From Nemertoderma westbladi (lineage: Eukaryota; Xenacoelomorpha; Nemertodermatida; Nemertodermatidae), in contig JAUCBJ010004691.1 in NCBI GenBank assembly GCA_032718475.1, positions 1-38,743 of the forward strand: a DNA stretch of 38,743 nt, written 5' to 3'. Under the pieces are notes generated by a model. It was not told the DNA's origin and searched no databases. It saw only the letters and a program-made list of their open reading frames with translations. Shown here in pieces: positions 1-9,772 of this stretch. The translations under genes and the position numbers were made by a program. The stretch's first letter is position 1; the number at the start of each line of letters is the position of its first letter.

Positions 1-508
1 GGGTACGTAGTACCATTAGTTAGAGAGAGAGAGTGAGAGATAAAAGGGGTAAATAGGATATAGATATTAGTTAGCAGTAAGTAGAGTTAGTAGCGAGAGG
101 GGGGCATATGAGTACAGCTGGATAAATCGTGTGGCCACACGACGCATACTGCTGTACTGCATGGGCCCACAGAGTAGGCCAGAATATGGATCAGAGAATA
201 GAATAAATCCATAGGCAGTAGTAGGTAGTAGGACAGTAGGATCAAAACAAACAAATAAATAGAATAGGGCTAAAATCGTAAAATAGTGGCAACACAAGGA
301 AAGTCGTTCTAGAACATAATAAAAGTAACGGACGGAAATTGTAAATTAGGCTGATTTACTAGCTCCGAAATTAATTAGGTTAAATTTAGCTTGAAAGGCG
401 CAATTAAGTAGAAAGTAGGCCATTATCGAACTGTACGAAACATCTTAAATACTTCACTCATCTGTATTGCGCCTTGGTAAGGCACCACCCTGCAGGTGAG
501 CGAGTGTA
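1..508. other. left flank / leader of the Gag-like gene
   Basis: No coding region is visible. The stretch opens with the short palindrome GGTACGTAGTACC, followed by a GA-rich tract (about 20-110), and becomes AT-rich. If the downstream ORF belongs to an LTR element, this would be its 5' leader. I could not align it with the candidate 3' LTR at 3763-4301, so a 5' LTR, if there is one, lies outside the window. No primer-binding site is assigned. Confidence 0.4.
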
Positions 509-3052
509 GTGTTCGGAATGGCGAGTAAGTTGATCAGGAAGAGGAAGGCGGAGTCAGGAGGAAAAGAAATACTGGTGGATTTCACCGAAAGACACCCGGA
601 AGAGAAGACGAGAGGATACTACGAGAAGTTGGAAAGGGGTCACGCGGCACGAGCGCTGCAGGACCACTTCCGGGAGATGCACGAGCAGCGGCTGGTCGGG
701 ACCTACGGAACGCCGTCGCTGGACAACGCGATCTTCCAACACTTCCACTACGTGGTGAAAGGGGACGAGGCGAAGTTCGGGATTCCGAAGTATCCGAGGG
801 AATCGCCGAGGAAGGACTGGAAAAGATTCATAGAGTCCGTCAACAGAGGAGGATATATGATCCTAGATGACGAGGGAACCGTGGAAGACGAAGCGGGTTC
901 GAGACGAGGAACGGCAGGATCGGCCAGGACCATACTCCTACATTTGGCCGCGCCAAATGGGGACATCTTCTTATTCGACCTAGGGACGTATGGGAAGAAG
1001 GACGGGCCGAAATTAGACCGATTACCGAAAGCGGTACAAGTCTTAGTAAGGGAGAAGTCGACGACGAAAGTGGGATCGGCGATTCGCGAGGACGCGGAGA
1101 GGATCATCGGTCCGGACGCCACCAACCTCCTGGATATGCAGAAAGTCTTTATGGCTATGACGGCACCGGATGGATTGGGGGTAGTCGAAAACACAGGCCA
1201 ATGCGGGGCTGTGGCGATGGGCCAATTATTGGGGCTCGTATGCCACAAACCGATGGACTGGGGAAAGTTTAGGGAAGAATACGGGGCAGAACTAGCGAAC
1301 TCGCTGAAGTGGGGAGCGAGACCGGGAAAGCAGGAGGTATATCAGTTTCGCAGAGGAGCGATAAAGGTATATCAGAAGCGATATATCCTGCAGGAGGACT
1401 GGATGATGATAAGTTTGCTTAACTTATTCATGACCGTAGTTATCGAAAGGGAACCAGGGGCATTTCTGTTATCGGGATCACCCCTAAGCTACAGGAGAGC
1501 CTTTAAGACGGCCTTCGACGGTCTGGTAGACCACCCGGGGCTGAAGGGCGAGTCGGTGTACTACAACAGCCGACATCTGGTAGACGGGGAGACAGATACA
1601 CCGTATCAGAGATGGGAGCAGCTAGAGGCGGACAGACGAGAAGCAAAGCGACTGGAAGAAGTCGCTAGACGGGAGAGGATAGAAGCAGAGGAGAGGGAAG
1701 AGGAGGCCAGGGCACAGAGTTACGGCTTCGAGGAACAGGCGGGCCTAGACGAACTTCATTGGACTTCGTCAGGGAGTTCGGGGGAGTCTCTAGGGCGAGA
1801 ATTGGGATGGACGGTGGGATCGCCGAAACAGTCGACGTCGGGGTTGCAAACGATGCCCATACCAGCGGGCGCCGAGGGCGACCAACCGCCAAGGAAGTTA
1901 AGGGAGCTAGAGGGATGGAGAGCTACGGGCGAGAGCCAAGGCGGGAAGGGACATAGTGGATCCATCGGGATACCGGGGTTGGAAACACTACCAGAAGAGG
2001 AAGACGACGGCGACGAGTTCGGAGAGATGCCGCCCATCGAAAGGATAGGCCACTCGGACACGGACTGGGTTGGCGGAAGGGTGGTGACGGCCAGTGGGGC
2101 GAGGGCCTTCTGGAACAGATCCGGCAAGCGGACCTGGGTGCACGAGGAGCCGGCGATGGATTTCGCGGGGAGCACCATCAGGTTGGGCGAGCAACCGGGA
2201 ACAGCACCACGGATAGTATTCGGGGAGACGATGCCCGAGAGGGGCGGAGAGATCGACGTAAACAGGGAGAGCAACGTAGAGAAGTTCGCCTACCAGCGAC
2301 TCCATAGACCGCGGAGATCGCTTGGGACGAAAGACGAGGTGGGACGGGAGACATTGGTACTCGGCTGCGACTACTGTGGGAGACAGACCCATCGGGAAAG
2401 CAGCTGCCTATACCGGTTCCAAAAGGGAACCTTTTGTCTCTACTGCAGAGAACCAAGCCACAGGATGGGGGCGTGTCCACGGTTGCATAACCGATGTCCA
2501 AAGTGCCACTTTCGGGGACACTACGGGCGCGAGTGCGACTGGATGAGCGACGAGGAAAAGTTCACAAGATTCGAGGAGTGGGCCGACGTCGGGGCCATGA
2601 CGCGCCAGCGCATGAAGGCCCAAGAGTTCAAGTGGGGTTTCTTCCTCATAAACCAGGAGACCCACATGGAAATCATAAAGCGAAGGTTACCGTTTACCTA
2701 TCAAGAGGTAGCAACGGCGGCGTCGTTCGCCGGAGTTATGAACACGCAACGGTACCTGGACAGGTGGACACCAGAGAACCGGAGGGAGTTTAGGGATTTC
2801 TTGGCGGAACACGTACCAAAGGCAATGAAAATGATCCTATGGGACGCCACTCGAGGGAGACAACCAGGCCATTCTGAGGGGCCACCGGCGAAGCGGTATC
2901 GGGCATTAATAACACCAGCGCCCAAGGAACCAACGACCGGGATCAGCAAGGAAGTGGCGGCGAAGGTCCGAAAGCAGAAAGCGGATGATGCCAGAGGGAC
3001 GGTGATAACCAAGAAACGGGCCAGGGAAGAGGACGTCAGGAGGAACAGATAG
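509..3052 (+). CDS. Gag-like protein with RNase D-like exonuclease fold and three CCHC zinc knuckles
   Basis: This is an uninterrupted ORF of 847 codons, clearly GC-richer than its surroundings. Residues 105-300 resemble an RNase D-type DEDD 3'-5' exonuclease. There is an exo I-like ILDDEG (D120, E122), then the strand pair TILLHLAAPNGDIFLFDLG (141-159), and an exo II-like KVGSAIRED with D195. A W268-GARP...Q275-xx-Y278 block follows, as in the RNase D C-terminal part, but the exo III aspartate (Tyr+4) is R282, so activity is doubtful. Residues 370-400 are a charged, probably coiled helix. Three zinc knuckles with CX2CX4HX4C spacing start at C620, C643 and C663, with cysteines and histidine all present. 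The C-terminus is basic (KKRAREEDVRRNR). CCHC knuckles suggest nucleic-acid binding as in retroelement Gag or LINE ORF1 proteins. No polymerase ORF follows. ATG at 509 opens the ORF; the Met at codon 4 (518) is an alternative start. It could be a domesticated gag gene rather than a mobile one. The knuckles are certain; the exonuclease call is my reading of motifs. Confidence 0.75.
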   Translation: MFGMASKLIRKRKAESGGKEILVDFTERHPEEKTRGYYEKLERGHAARALQDHFREMHEQRLVGTYGTPSLDNAIFQHFHYVVKGDEAKFGIPKYPRESPRKDWKRFIESVNRGGYMILDDEGTVEDEAGSRRGTAGSARTILLHLAAPNGDIFLFDLGTYGKKDGPKLDRLPKAVQVLVREKSTTKVGSAIREDAERIIGPDATNLLDMQKVFMAMTAPDGLGVVENTGQCGAVAMGQLLGLVCHKPMDWGKFREEYGAELANSLKWGARPGKQEVYQFRRGAIKVYQKRYILQEDWMMISLLNLFMTVVIEREPGAFLLSGSPLSYRRAFKTAFDGLVDHPGLKGESVYYNSRHLVDGETDTPYQRWEQLEADRREAKRLEEVARRERIEAEEREEEARAQSYGFEEQAGLDELHWTSSGSSGESLGRELGWTVGSPKQSTSGLQTMPIPAGAEGDQPPRKLRELEGWRATGESQGGKGHSGSIGIPGLETLPEEEDDGDEFGEMPPIERIGHSDTDWVGGRVVTASGARAFWNRSGKRTWVHEEPAMDFAGSTIRLGEQPGTAPRIVFGETMPERGGEIDVNRESNVEKFAYQRLHRPRRSLGTKDEVGRETLVLGCDYCGRQTHRESSCLYRFQKGTFCLYCREPSHRMGACPRLHNRCPKCHFRGHYGRECDWMSDEEKFTRFEEWADVGAMTRQRMKAQEFKWGFFLINQETHMEIIKRRLPFTYQEVATAASFAGVMNTQRYLDRWTPENRREFRDFLAEHVPKAMKMILWDATRGRQPGHSEGPPAKRYRALITPAPKEPTTGISKEVAAKVRKQKADDARGTVITKKRAREEDVRRNR

Positions 3053-3724
3053 GTTTTCAGAGTCGAGGGAGTGAGACTGAGACTGGGACGTGGTGCGCCT
3101 GGAAGGCGCCGCGTGGAACGTACGAACTACTAAGTACAAATTTAATTAATGCAAATAATCATATAAGTGCAATTTGTATGTACGTACGTAGTAATTAGTA
3201 ATTTAGAAATATACATACGTTCGGAGTGAGTACTATAGTCATACAACCTTTCTCAATTAGCTACTGGGACTGGGGGATAACTGACTATGGCACTATGGAC
3301 GAGACAACTGACAATTTCACGCTTCTTGAGTGCGACGGCACGAGAGGGGGGGGAGGTTCGTCAGGAGAGATAAAATAGTCAAAGTGGAGTTGAGGATCGG
3401 AGTAAGAGTGCGAAGTGCGGAGAGAGTGCGAACGCAATTCTAGTGTGGGGGGGGAGAATAAGAGGCTGAGTGAGGGACGAGGAGGTCCGGGGGTATGAGA
3501 GAGTTAGGGTGAGAGTGGAGAGGAGATAGGGCGAAAGTGTTGGGGAAACAAAAGTCGCGTGAGAGGTGAGCGCGATCGGCCCGACATGAGACGCCAGGCA
3601 CACAGGGTAGCGTTATCATACCCATAGGGGGCGGCCTGGAAAGCCGGCTCCGAGAGAAAAGAATTCCACCCCACACCCGATACTAGATCGGGATCCAGCG
3701 GGATTGTAGCGCACTTTTTGGTTG
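3053..3724. other. purine-rich 3' region after the Gag-like ORF
   Basis: There is no convincing ORF here; the open frames on the minus strand are products of purine-rich composition. No reverse transcriptase, integrase or protease motif is visible on either strand. The region probably serves as the 3' untranslated part of the Gag-like unit. Confidence 0.4.
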
Positions 3725-3753
3725 ATGCTATCTTCTTACCGGGAAGATAGCAT
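3725..3753 (+). other. perfect 11-bp stem-loop
   Basis: ATGCTATCTTC pairs perfectly with GAAGATAGCAT around the 7-nt loop TTACCGG. It lies directly before a G-rich polypurine tract. A structural or packaging role is possible, but nothing in the sequence proves it. Confidence 0.7.
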
Positions 3754-3762
3754 GGGGGGGAG
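3754..3762 (+). promoter_or_regulatory. candidate polypurine tract (GGGGGGGAG)
   Basis: A nine-base pure purine run is followed at once by TGTTAG. This is the usual arrangement of plus-strand primer and 3' LTR start in Ty3/gypsy and BEL elements. It is the main argument that the Gag-like ORF belongs to an LTR element. Without a second LTR to align it is only a candidate. Confidence 0.4.
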
Positions 3763-4301
3763 TGTTAGCTTATTCAATCCCGCCAACACCCCATAAAGTT
3801 ATAAGCCGATAAGCAATATTGGGAGCCACGAGATTGGGCAATTAACCAACTCGTGCCATCCCAATAAGAGTGGGAAGGAAGCACACAATAGAGGGTCAGG
3901 GGCCAAACCCCTAACCCAGAGAGAACAGGTGGAGTGAACGGGAATACTCCAAGGGGCGCCAACAAGGGTAACAACCAATCAGAGGGGGGCAAGGCATCGA
4001 TTAGGTAGTAATTAGGCCAACCGTGCAGTATAGCCACTTGGCAGTAATATTACCTATTCAGTCATCTCAGTGCAGCAGTGCTAGCGTAGGATAATAGTTA
4101 ATTAGTTTAGTTAGGGGAGCACGGGACTTTAGTTACCGTATCCCGCCTACCGTATAATTCACAATATATCTATATCCTATAACCTATTATTATACACCGA
4201 ACTTCAGAACTCATTTAACTTCATTCACTCTTTATACACGGCGGGGACGCGTAAACTGAATACCAACCGGATAAATCGGGATCCTCCTGGATCCCGTCAC
4301 A
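3763..4301 (+). repeat. candidate 3' LTR (end uncertain)
   Basis: It starts TGTTAGC after the polypurine tract. A CA at 4300-4301 is one possible end, just after a short hairpin (4277-4296). The interior holds TATA-like AT-rich runs. No matching copy or target duplication is visible in the window, so both the LTR nature and the right end are unproven. Confidence 0.25.
4277..4296 (+). other. 8-bp hairpin
   Basis: CGGGATCC and GGATCCCG form a perfect 8-bp stem around the loop TCCT. It may be a termination or structural element near the end of the candidate LTR, or may be incidental. Confidence 0.5.
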
Positions 4302-4580
4302 GGATTGTAAATAACAAAGTTGGAGAAGAAGTTCATTTTCAGATATTTCGCCCTGAGACAGGGGGGGAAACTCGACGCAAAACCCGCCTTGGCGAATTAA
4401 TATCCCTCCTCAATGTTAAATTCTCAATTTAGGGAAAGGAGCAGGTTACAGTGGCACGTTATTTTAACCAAAACAATAAACTAATAACAATAGAACAGGT
4501 TACAGTTTTATTTTTGAGAGTAATAAGCTGTTATTTGCGTCGAATTTCCCCTGGAGAGGGATGAATTTTTATTGCGTCCA

Positions 4581-4611
<31 letters not shown>

Positions 4612-5131
4612 TCTGAACAGAACAGACCCACCGACATTGACATATATTAGAAGTCGATAAAAAAGACGCATTGTGAGACAAAAATGACAACAAATAAATG
4701 AAAAATTACACAATTATATTGGTCATATATAATGAGGTTCATTTGCCAGTTGTGGATCATAATATTAAATAAACACCCCAAAAGTATTATCTTAAGTATT
4801 CATAATATAATATTTGAGAGAATCTATCAACAATCAATAAAATAATTTTCTAGAATATTTACATAGTAACAGGTATAGAGTGAAGTTATGCTATTTGTTT
4901 TACCAGACAATCTCAGAAATAGATGGCAGAGTGATTTATTGCACGGAGGTTAAGTTAGCAAGTAGCCTTGTATAAGAAGAATTAACAATATATTTCACTA
5001 TATATAACAATATATTACAGAAATGTACTGATAGAATGGTGGGCACCTGTTAGATCTGTCTCCAAATGATTCTAACTGTTTTTCGGGATCATTTGCGTGA
5101 TAGGAAAACGCAATGAGGAAATTTTCATACA
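4302..5131. other. AT-rich non-coding DNA
   Basis: I see no gene. A direct repeat of CAGGTTACAGT lies near 4442 and 4496. A C28 homopolymer is listed separately. The last part, upstream of 5132, may contain more of the decayed LINE described next, but it is too degraded to read. Confidence 0.5.
4582..4609 (+). repeat. C28 homopolymer
   Basis: An uninterrupted run of 28 C lies in AT-rich DNA. Length at such runs is unstable and sequencing or assembly error is likely, so the exact count should not be trusted. Confidence 0.8.
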
Positions 5132-5480
5132 GTATACTTTCTAGACTTTCTGAAGGCTTTCGATTTTGTAAATAGAACTGTGCTTCTGTATAAAATCGAC
5201 AACTTGTTTGGGAATAAAGGAAAGATATATCAGTTTATAAAATACCTATTAAATAACTGACTTAAATTAACTCAAAATGGTCTGGACTCAATCAACAGTT
5301 GGTGTCAAGATAATGCAACGTCCCCCGCAAGTAAAATTACAGAATACTAAGGTAATGAAATTTAGAAAGGGTGAACGCCGAGACAGGGTTAATTGTTAGT
5401 TTCCTACCTATAAATTGGGAGGGGAAGCCAATTTAATAATATTTGACCATATTGAATATAGCAGGCTAGGGCCAGCAGAA
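5132..5480 (+). pseudogene. decayed LINE reverse-transcriptase fragment
   Basis: Reading from 5132 gives YFLDFLKAFDFVNR and then LLYKIDN (RT motif A region, the F-D-F-x-K-A-F-D pattern) up to a stop at 5258. The same frame then resumes with GLDSINSWCQDN, a block that in CR1/Jockey-type LINEs follows the catalytic FADD region, so the motif B/C segment has been deleted. After another stop, a shifted frame gives NTKVMKFRKGE, the usual continuation. It is a fossil with an internal deletion, stops and a frameshift, and is unrelated in sequence to the intact LINE family at 12787 and 33866. The exact ends cannot be set. Confidence 0.7.
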
Positions 5481-5798
5481 CCCCTAAGGGGAGATGTTTA
5501 TGCCGTGATAAGGTAATCAATGGGAGTGCTGCATCTGGCCGCTTAACGTATATCGATTATCACAGGCCAATCTGTTAGCCTCCTATAGACATTATATATT
5601 TTTTCCTTTATTTTACAGTCACTTGCATTGTGAAATCAGTTGGCATTTATTCCGTGTAGTAGAGGTGAATTAGTTTTCTACCGCTACGCTGTATTATCAT
5701 CACTACCGGTACACTGTACTACAGCCTATTAATAGTGCTGTAGTAACGTCTAGCAAACAAACTCGATTATTTTACCGGCCTACGGCCAAGCCTAGTCA

Positions 5799-6291
5799 TT
5801 CTATCCACCCAGCCATTAGCCAGCGCGCGCGCGTATGAGACAATCACACAAAGTCGAACGGTCGGTATCTCAGGCCAACCGGGATCCCGTAACATTAATT
5901 AAATGGATTGGAGTTGAGCTGTTAATGCAACTGTAATTAATAATGTAGTATTATTTTTATTGTTTTGTTCAAGAAATGGGAAAAACGAGGAAGTACGTCA
6001 CCGGGGGTTGAACCAGCGCCTTAGCTAAGGTTGATTTATGCAACCGGGCCCCGCTCTACAACATCAAGTCAAGTAAATAAAGTTAAGTCATTGCAATTAT
6101 AATTTATTAATATTGTAAATATTAACCAAACATAAACCAATAACCATAACATATAAACTGGTAACATATAGCAGTTGATTTTAATGAATCATATAGAACG
6201 GTAGACCAAGGTACAGATCTCTTCTACAACTCATTGGGAATTCAAACTGCAAAATAAAAAAGTTAAAGTAAATAATTTTATAGTAAATAAA
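5799..6291 (-). repeat. ~495-bp dispersed repeat with tRNA-like boxes, copy 1
   Basis: It is nearly identical to 36987-37483. Homology begins at TCTATCCACCC and ends around TAAATAAAAC in both copies. On the minus strand, GGTTCAACCCC matches a Pol III B box (GGTTCRANNCC). Upstream of it is a TAGAGCG-like segment and a stem GGTTG/CAACC with a 7-nt loop. The T-stem has mismatches and no acceptor stem pairs, so this is not a functional tRNA. The tRNA-like block is internal rather than at an end, so a plain SINE does not fit well. Confidence 0.55.
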
Positions 6292-6561
6292 ACATATTTA
6301 ATCCGGAACTTTTAATCCAAATATAATATATCGTATTTTATATTTATTTGCCATATAGAAATGTTATACGAAATGATTTAAAGCAAGTGAAATAAAATTA
6401 AATGTTTCATATTAAATTTTTTACACATTGCGTTTCCTACTCGCGGTAACTGGTTTTACTGAGTAGAATAAAAATTAATTTTATAATTAATTGTAAAAGA
6501 TAGTTTCCAACGCTACTCTATTGGAATTATTCAGTAATTTTATATAAAACTTACAGTTTTA

Positions 6562-8425
6562 CTAAATCAAAATCTTCATTTCAACTCGTGAAGCCGGATT
6601 CACTCCAGTAAAACTACCCCAATAAGGTCCTTTCTGATCCTTCCCACCATATTCTCCGTTCAGGCTACTGTACGCGTTGCAGATCTTGTACCACCACGCC
6701 CCAGTACGTTCTACGGCGCAGTTGAGGGAGTTATCGCGGTCATTATCGCGGTCCTTGGTGGTGAATGGGAAAGCGTTCATATACTTCAATGCGTCACCAG
6801 CAGTACCATGGTAACCGGATACATGTAGGGTGTAATTAGTTGCAGCTGATCCGACAGAGAAGTTGTCGTATTCCGCGTATTTGTGTTCGTTGTTGTAATC
6901 CACCTGAAGCTTAGTTTTATTATCATAACCCTCTCCAGTGAACCACAAATCGACTCTCAACTTCACTCCGCCTTCACTCAGCTTGTGGATCGCCTCCAAC
7001 CCCAACCAAAAATTGGTATTCGGGTCGCCAAATCCTTCAACATATTCATCCCAGTTGCGATAGAAGTCAACAGATCCATCAACTCTTTGTTGAATCTTCA
7101 GCCCATCTGTATGCTTTATTAGCCGATAAGCCATTAGCTGATACAGTGTAATTGATGAATGCGCTAACTCTGTAACCTGTTCTTTCAACTCAGCCTCAAC
7201 CTGTTCTGTTATCAGTTCTTTCCACTCTGTATCTAATTCTTAAAAAAAAAATATACAAACAGAGAATATCTAAAATATAATTAAGAACCGGGTAACTACT
7301 GTACTGTCTTACGAATTTGTGTGACTGCGATGGGGACATATAGTTTTCTAAATAATATCCCATAGGAGGGATGCATGTTATACTTTGTTATATGTTAATC
7401 TACCTGTTACTCTTCGTTGAATCTTCAACCCCTGTACCGGTTCTATCAGATGGCCGTACCTTTTGTTTAACATGTTTTGGCCGGTTTGGTTGGTAACCAG
7501 ATCTAAATCTTCTTGGCCTTTATCCTAAAACAATAATCATTGCGTAACTTTAGATTATTCATATATTCATATTCATAAAGGGGCCACAGCACGGAAACTA
7601 ACATAGCCATGTAAATGGCGTTTGTTCTATTGGATAGCCCATTAACTTTTAGGAAAAGTCACAAAATCTCGGGGTTTCCAATAAACCTGACTCAAAGATA
7701 CCAATGAATTACAAAAAATTAAAAAAGTTAATTATGGAGAAACAGGTCAGTGCTATAGTATTTTACTATTCTCATCAATCAACAATACGCAATAGATATT
7801 ATGAGAACAAAACTGTTACCGCTACAAGGATATATAATCCTATTTAAATATTACATTTACTTAGGGTTTATCTTAATGCAATAGCAATGTCTATTCTCTA
7901 GTTGGCAGGTTGTTCCGTAGCATAGAGTTATTATGATAAAAAACCGCAAGGTCTACATTCACAACATATTTATCTTTGGTGGATTAAGTGGAATGGCTTC
8001 GGCGGAGGAAACTAAATTATTTCAAAAAAGTGACTTTTATATTATTATTATTATCGTGTAATTTGATGAACTATGTAGTTTGAACAGTTTAACTTTATAG
8101 ATAGGATACGGATGTCGGAGCGGATTTGAGACACAAAGAGGTTACAGAAGTCAAATGTGCAAACAGCCAAACGGAATCTTGATTTGCACCAATCGTACTT
8201 ACAGTAGAACGCAATAAGCAGGTTTAAACTTAAACAGCAAAAGTTAGTTGTGTTCCTGTACTTATTAGAACTTCAGTGGCCCTACAAACACATTGATTCT
8301 ACATTAAATAACAAACTTACATTGTCTCTTTCAACCAATTCGGTTAAGTTCCCATGGCTCTCTCCCAAACACTCCACAGCTAAAAGAGCTGTCAGAGTTA
8401 AAAGTAGAAGAGATTCCTTGAACAT
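6562..8425 (-). CDS. secreted fibrinogen-related domain protein, three exons
   Basis: The spliced gene reads exon 1 8321-8425, exon 2 7404-7524 and exon 3 6562-7238, a total of 903 nt for 300 aa plus stop. Every intron is GT-AG, with donors GTAAGT and GTAGAT and acceptors TTTTAG and a T-rich AAG; the phases agree. Residues 1-20 (MFKESLLLLTLTALLAVECL) are a signal peptide. Residues 76-110 are an acidic amphipathic helix. Residues 121-300 are the C-terminal part of a fibrinogen beta/gamma-like domain: RVDGSVDFYRNW, FWLGLEAIH, a Ca-site-like DRDND (238-242), C249 and C262 forming the usual disulphide pair around GAWWYKIC, and SLNGEY. The first ~40 residues of a normal domain (first cysteine pair and GGGW region) are missing. 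GLKIQRRV in exon 2 is repeated as GLKIQQRV in exon 3. Family members are secreted lectins of innate immunity or adhesion; the ligand is unknown. The initiator is chosen for the signal peptide; an upstream in-frame ATG at 8575 is less likely. Confidence 0.8.
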
Positions 8426-8514
8426 TTTAGGTAACTGAATACGAAATTGAAATTGAATACGAACTAAAATACAATATTCTGCGAATGAATATAACGACAC
8501 TAACACGCCATACT

Positions 8515-8535
8515 TAAACAATATAAAACGCAACC
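8515..8535 (-). promoter_or_regulatory. possible TATA element of the fibrinogen-related gene
   Basis: On the minus strand a CGTTTTATATTG stretch lies about 100 nt upstream of the chosen ATG, a suitable distance for a TATA box with a short 5' UTR. The region is AT-rich, so chance is possible. Confidence 0.25.
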
Positions 8536-8575
8536 TAATAAACATTAAATACCTACTGCTGTTTAGTGGAAGCAA

Positions 8576-9450
8576 AGTAGGGCAATGTTAGTAAATGGGA
8601 CAGTTTATATGAATAAATAATTGGTGTGTTTTATGAAATAAAGTAACGGACTGATAGACCAACACAAACTCTCCTACTAAAAGGTGCCTTGGATACCAGC
8701 CGTTACATTTACCGATATTGGTATTGGTGAACTAGCAAAGAGCAAATAATTTATATGAAGAAATGGTTAGAATTCCTACTTGAAGTTGTCATGCTGTCTA
8801 GCTGCATAACAGAAGGCAATATGACTATTACATTGTATTCGCACTTTTAACTTCAATGACTTTTACTAACAAACAATTTGTGCAACTTCAGTATTCTTCA
8901 CTCAAATTTGGCCAGTAACATCAACATATTATAAATCAAACTTCCTCGGCGTAATTTTACTAACTATTTAATTAGTTTATAATCACAGAATTCTCACTCC
9001 AATTTAGCCAGTAATGGTCCGCGGCGTATGAGCCAAAGCGAGTCTGATAAATATATGCCGTGCCCCATGAATCCAGCGTTATCAGTCGATTGATTCTCAC
9101 AATATAATTCCTGACACTAATACGGGTTTACAGGGAATGTACTAACAGTTCCGTTCGCGTTCGGGGTGTTGTGCTTCAGATATCAAACAGGTCTATTTCT
9201 GACTGCAATTACAACATAATGCCAAGAGAGATCACAGCGGTCATGTTGTGAATAATCTCCAGTTATGTTTGTTCAGTGGGATTTCGTTTTCGTCTCACAC
9301 GCACATTTGTTTGTAATTAGGATCGAAACGTATAGGTTGTCCTGGGGGTGTCACGTTTGGTTTGCCCAACGCCAATAGGTTTGTAATTCACATGACCCAT
9401 GTCATCGACCTCCTGCCCTCGCCAGCCCATAGGTGCAATAGGATCGATTG
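8576..9450. other. intergenic DNA
   Basis: No coding potential, RNA gene or obvious repeat is seen. It separates the fibrinogen-related gene (transcribed leftward) from the promoter-like cluster that points rightward. Confidence 0.5.
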
Positions 9451-9451
9451 C

Positions 9452-9545
9452 CCAATCAGTAGCTCCGACCAACCAGGAACGAGCTACGACCAATCAGCAT
9501 TCAGTACGTTCCGATCCCGATTTGCATTAAGTCTGGGTATATAAC
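9452..9545 (+). promoter_or_regulatory. promoter-like cluster: two CCAAT boxes, octamer, TATA box
   Basis: CCAAT lies at 9452-9456 and 9490-9494, both followed by CAG. A perfect octamer ATTTGCAT lies at 9520-9527 and TATATAA at 9538-9544. A pyrimidine-rich segment around 9560-9575 would fit a start site. The order CCAAT-octamer-TATA is the one known from histone H2B promoters, but no histone ORF follows. Transcription would run into the 59-bp satellite. Confidence 0.45.
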
Positions 9546-9772
9546 GGCCTGTTTTCTCACTTTCCTTACCTTCTCGCATCTTCACCCTCTGCTTGCGGAA
9601 GCCCCTGACCTATACAACAGTAATTTTTTTTATTTTTTTAGCGTCATTTTTTACTGTAAATATATACTATTTCTGCAATTTCTGTAATATCTTTTATCTT
9701 CTAACTGATTATAATGATATAATATATAGTTCTGGCAGTTCTCATCGATTTAAAACTTTGTTATTAACTTTT
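9546..9772. other. AT-rich DNA between the promoter-like cluster and the satellite
   Basis: I see no supported gene. A 77-codon open frame at 9593-9826 runs into the 59-bp repeat and is not believable as a protein. Long T runs are present. Confidence 0.4.

Noticed and set aside
1180-1300. OTU-like cysteine protease reading of the TGQCGAVAMGQLLG segment in the Gag-like protein
   Set aside because: The surrounding order of motifs (D-x-E, VGSAIRED, W-x-A-R-P, Q-x-x-Y) fits an RNase D fold better, and this segment then falls in its helical part.
1665-2501. Long minus-strand ORFs opposite the Gag-like gene
   Set aside because: They are shadow frames of a GC-rich coding sequence; the plus frame has the zinc knuckles and is uninterrupted.
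5983-6065. Functional tRNA gene on the minus strand
   Set aside because: The T-stem has mismatches, no acceptor stem pairs and the loop lacks U33; only A/B-box-like blocks remain.
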